Below, one piece after another: positions 5,669 through 7,976 of a stretch of DNA of 7,976 bases. Every line of letters begins with the position of its first letter. Positions within the stretch are counted from its first letter, which is position 1. The position numbers were made by a program, and so were the translations under genes. This DNA is from HyVt-337 sp964428895 (GTDB taxonomy: Bacteria; Planctomycetota; Phycisphaerae; SM23-33). The DNA lies in contig CAYRZU010000103.1 in assembly GCA_964428895.1 (NCBI GenBank), positions 1-7,976 on the forward strand. The letters run 5' to 3'. A model generated the notes under the pieces. It saw nothing but the letters and a program-made list of their open reading frames with translations. It was not told where the DNA came from and did no database searches.

Positions 5669-7288
5669 ATGACTGACTCAGCGCACACAAACGGTTCGGC
5701 CCGGTGCGTGCTTTGCCCGGCGGCTTGTGAGGTGCAGGTCGTCGCCACCGGCCCGGATCGATGGCGCAGTGAGTTCCCGCTCGAAGACGGTCACGGCCTA
5801 TGTCCGCGTGGCAGCAGCCTGGGTGAGTTGTTGGGTCATCCGCATCGGATTCTGGCCCCCGCCTCGCGCGAGGGCAATGCCCTCCACGCCGTGACCATGG
5901 ACGAGGCCTTGGGCGGCGTGCTGGCCCAATCAGCGGACACGGGGCTGACGATTCTGTTGGACGGCCACGTTCCCATCGAGCAGATGCTGACGGTGGCGGC
6001 ATGTTGTGAGGCCTGGCCGAAGGCGAGCTTCTGCTTCGTGGTCGAGCCGGCCGAACGCCTGCTGCTGACGGGCGCCGACCAAAGCGGCGCCGACTACCTG
6101 ACCGATGACGACCTGGCCGACTGCGACGGCTTCGTTCTCATCGGCGACGTCTTTGCCGCCGACCCCCTGCTGGCCCGGCGCGTGTTTGATTGCCGAAAGG
6201 CGCAGCCGCGGATCCCCATCGTGACCCTCGACGCCGCAGCCGGAACGCCAGCCAAGTTTGCCACGCATCGCGTCGACGTAGCCGTAGGCAAGCTGCTTGA
6301 GGCGCTCGCCGCCACGACCGGCGCCGCGGGCCTCGATGCCGGCGCGCCCACCCTCGGAGAGAATCCCTCGGCAGTCGCAGCCGGGAAAGCGCTGGCCACC
6401 TGCACCCGCCTCGGCGTGCTGGTCGCTGCCGAGTACGGACGCGGGGAGCAGTGGCATCGAATCGGTCACTTGGCCGGCGCGCTGGCGGCGGCCAAGGGCG
6501 GCGGCCTGATCATCACCACGGTTGGACTCAATGCGCTGGCGGCCGTCAGACTCAACGCCACGCTCGGCGGGGTGGCGTTGTCCGAGGCGATCTCCAGTGA
6601 CGCCGTCTCGATCGCGATCGGCTGCGACGTGCTCGGCATGCTCGGCTGGCCCGGGGGGTACTCCGCCGCAGGGGCGGCCTTGCCGAACTGCACCACCGAC
6701 GCTGCCCGATACGTCCTGCCCGTAACCATGCCGGGCGAGTGGGCGGGGACGTTCCTGGTCGGCGGATCAGAGCTCGTCCACGTCCACCCGTTGCTGCCGC
6801 CGCCGGCGGGCGTGCCGAGCCCGGCCGAACTCGTCGTCATGCTGGCCAGCCACGCGGGCGTCAGCCCCGCCAAGATGGCCGAGACCTCCGCCCCCCTGAA
6901 GCGTCTCACCGCCAAAGCGGGCGCGCCCGAGCCCCCGCACAATCATTCGCCCTCCCCGGCGCTGCTGCTAGCACGACGGGCGGGCCATCATGGCTGCGGC
7001 GCCTTGACCCGCCACGGCTCGTGGCAAGCGGCTGTGGCGGACCTACCCGAGCTCCGCATCGGCGCCGCCTACGCTCGAAAGCTGAACATCCCCAATCTAG
7101 CGGTGGTGAACGTTCGCGTCGGCGAGAAGCTCATGCACGCCCGGGCCCGATACTCGCCCGAAATGAACGGCGACTATGTGGTGCTCGCCGAGGGCCTCGC
7201 CGACGCGCGAGCCCTGACGCCGACCTTCATCGAACAGGAGACTGGCCAATTGGGCGCCGAGCCCATGGCCGTGGACGTCAGCGTATGA
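5669..7288 (+). CDS. NuoG-like subunit of the molybdopterin-oxidoreductase fold, probably non-catalytic
   Basis: A 539-residue protein whose N-terminus has Cys13-x2-Cys16-x3-Cys20-x24-Cys45 followed by PRG, the 4Fe-4S motif at the start of molybdopterin oxidoreductases and of the NuoG C-terminal region. Fold landmarks follow in order: VTMDEAL (75-81), ADCDGFVLIGDVFAADPLLARRV (two stretches over 150-172) as in NuoG 'aDavlliG..p..eaP.l..r', VLPVTMPGEWAGTF (349-362), and a C-terminal barrel-like part (462-517). The usual Asn after GTF is Val here. Only about 90 residues separate the 4Fe-4S domain from the ADCDGF motif, and I see no Sec/Cys Mo-ligand segment like that of formate dehydrogenase. 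It is shorter than typical formate dehydrogenases and NuoG. I infer an electron-carrying or structural subunit; a formylmethanofuran dehydrogenase B-like enzyme is the alternative. The gene starts 18 nt after the flavoprotein stop with no strong ribosome site, and its stop overlaps the next start (ATGA). Confidence 0.75.
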   Translation: MTDSAHTNGSARCVLCPAACEVQVVATGPDRWRSEFPLEDGHGLCPRGSSLGELLGHPHRILAPASREGNALHAVTMDEALGGVLAQSADTGLTILLDGHVPIEQMLTVAACCEAWPKASFCFVVEPAERLLLTGADQSGADYLTDDDLADCDGFVLIGDVFAADPLLARRVFDCRKAQPRIPIVTLDAAAGTPAKFATHRVDVAVGKLLEALAATTGAAGLDAGAPTLGENPSAVAAGKALATCTRLGVLVAAEYGRGEQWHRIGHLAGALAAAKGGGLIITTVGLNALAAVRLNATLGGVALSEAISSDAVSIAIGCDVLGMLGWPGGYSAAGAALPNCTTDAARYVLPVTMPGEWAGTFLVGGSELVHVHPLLPPPAGVPSPAELVVMLASHAGVSPAKMAETSAPLKRLTAKAGAPEPPHNHSPSPALLLARRAGHHGCGALTRHGSWQAAVADLPELRIGAAYARKLNIPNLAVVNVRVGEKLMHARARYSPEMNGDYVVLAEGLADARALTPTFIEQETGQLGAEPMAVDVSV

Positions 7289-7842
7289 ACATGGAATCCG
7301 TAACGCACAATCCGGTTGCCCAACGCGTCCTGATCGACCTGGACCGCTGCATCGAGTGCGGCTCGTGCGCGGCAGCCTGTCATTACAGTCACGCCAACAT
7401 GCCGGCTGTCAATGCCGCTCGGGCCGGCTGGGCGCTGCTGCCGGTGATCTGTCGCCAATGCAAAGCCGCATCCTGTGTCGATACCTGCCCCGCCGAGGCC
7501 ATGATCCGCGATGACGACGGCGTGGTCCGCCGCCGCCTGTTCCGCTGTATCGGCTGCGGCTCCTGCGCCAAAGCGTGCCCGTTCGGCGTCATTCCGACCA
7601 CGCTGGGCGGCGTACCGAGCGGCTTTCGATCCAATGAGCGCATGAGCGGCCATCAGATCGCCAAGTGCGACCTCTGCGTGGACCGCACCGGGCCCGAATC
7701 GACCGCCCACGGCGTGCCGCGCTGCGTGGCGGCCTGCCCGGCGGGCGCCTTGATATACGCCGACGAGCATGACGCCCATGAACTGGGCCTCAACATGATC
7801 GGCGGCAGAACAACCGGCGAGAACCCATACAAACGTAGGTAG
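7285..7842 (+). CDS. Polyferredoxin with four 4Fe-4S clusters, HycB/HyfA/CooF type
   Basis: The 185-residue product has four cysteine quartets: Cys22/25/28/32 (CIECGSCAAAC), Cys56/59/64/68 (CRQCKAASCVDTCP), Cys88/91/94/98 (CIGCGSCAKACP), and Cys128/131/147/151 with a longer gap before CVAACP. This pattern and length fit the electron-transfer subunits HycB, HyfA, HydN and CooF, and DmsB-like proteins, which wire a molybdopterin-fold subunit or a hydrogenase to its partner. No signal peptide or membrane anchor is present. The start ATG at 7285 overlaps the previous stop in ATGA; a second in-frame ATG is at 7291. Its place between the NuoG-like gene and a NuoH-like membrane subunit suggests it bridges the cytoplasmic arm and the membrane domain. 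Confidence 0.9.
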   Translation: MNMESVTHNPVAQRVLIDLDRCIECGSCAAACHYSHANMPAVNAARAGWALLPVICRQCKAASCVDTCPAEAMIRDDDGVVRRRLFRCIGCGSCAKACPFGVIPTTLGGVPSGFRSNERMSGHQIAKCDLCVDRTGPESTAHGVPRCVAACPAGALIYADEHDAHELGLNMIGGRTTGENPYKRR

Positions 7843-7845
7843 ACC

Positions 7846-7976
7846 ATGAGAATCGGCGAAATCGTCATCTGGTTCGTTGGTGCGGGCGCCGGGACGCTGC
7901 TGCTGGGTCTGATCCTCAAGTGGGTGGACCGCAAGGTCACCGCCCGCGTGCAGTGGCGGGTGGGCCCGCCGTGGTA
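7846..7976 (+). CDS. NuoH/HyfC/EchB-type membrane subunit of a complex I-like or group 4 hydrogenase complex (partial)
   Basis: The first 43 codons are visible before the right edge; the family usually has about 300 residues. A hydrophobic helix (about 5-24) is followed by WVDRKVTARVQWRVGPPW, the hallmark first-loop sequence of the family (NuoH has ER.vlAR.Q.R.GPN; Ech- and Hyf-type subunits have R.GPP). These subunits sit at the quinone/ion-channel interface of complex I and of membrane-bound hydrogenases. The GPP form leans toward the Hyf/Ech side rather than standard NuoH, but this is one residue of evidence. The gene starts 3 nt after the polyferredoxin stop, so it belongs to the same operon. 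Confidence 0.82.
   Translation, partial: MRIGEIVIWFVGAGAGTLLLGLILKWVDRKVTARVQWRVGPPW

Noticed and set aside
5669..7288. Catalytic formate dehydrogenase
   Set aside because: I could not find a Sec (in-frame TGA) or Cys at the Mo-ligand position, and the protein is much shorter than that family.

Overview
This GC-rich bacterial window has short intergenic gaps and no RNA genes, insertion sequences, CRISPR arrays or phage genes that I can see. The gene content suggests an anaerobic or facultative bacterium with a redox-controlled energy metabolism. A secreted beta-helix lipoprotein beside a RegB-like kinase and a complex I-related operon would suit a Planctomycetota/Phycisphaerae-type genome, but the lineage is a guess from gene style, not from a marker gene.

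Layout. Bases 1-1500 (minus) hold the first 500 codons of a lipoprotein with a right-handed parallel beta-helix; its 3' end lies beyond the left edge. A 225-bp divergent spacer (1501-1725) carries a plausible sigma70-type promoter for a small diiron ferritin-like protein (1726-2208, plus). That gene converges on a membrane histidine kinase (2205-3617, minus), and the two stop codons lie inside one CTAG. The kinase has six predicted membrane helices and the heptapeptide GGLENPF, which matches the GGxxNPF quinone-sensing signature of RegB/PrrB kinases. A second divergent spacer (3618-3800) separates the kinase from a plus-strand operon that runs off the right edge. It holds candidate promoters for both sides, an inverted repeat, and a hairpin in the predicted operon leader.

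The operon (3801 to the right edge) reads: 4Fe-4S dicluster protein of the HydB/AsrA type; FAD/NAD(P)-binding, 2Fe-2S protein of the HydG/AsrB/PyrK type; NuoG-like protein of the molybdopterin-oxidoreductase fold; polyferredoxin with four 4Fe-4S clusters of the HycB/HyfA type; and the start of a NuoH/HyfC/EchB-type membrane subunit. Two of the four junctions are ATGA overlaps and the other two gaps are short, so the genes are probably co-transcribed.

Together they look like the peripheral arm and first membrane subunit of a complex I/group 4 hydrogenase-related machine. In it a sulfhydrogenase-type NAD(P)H module (HydB plus HydG) takes the place of NuoEF. The kinase next door, with its quinone-pool signature, is a natural candidate regulator, but no response regulator is visible. 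Whether the complex makes H2, or is a hydrogenase-related complex without a Ni site, depends on genes to the right of the window.
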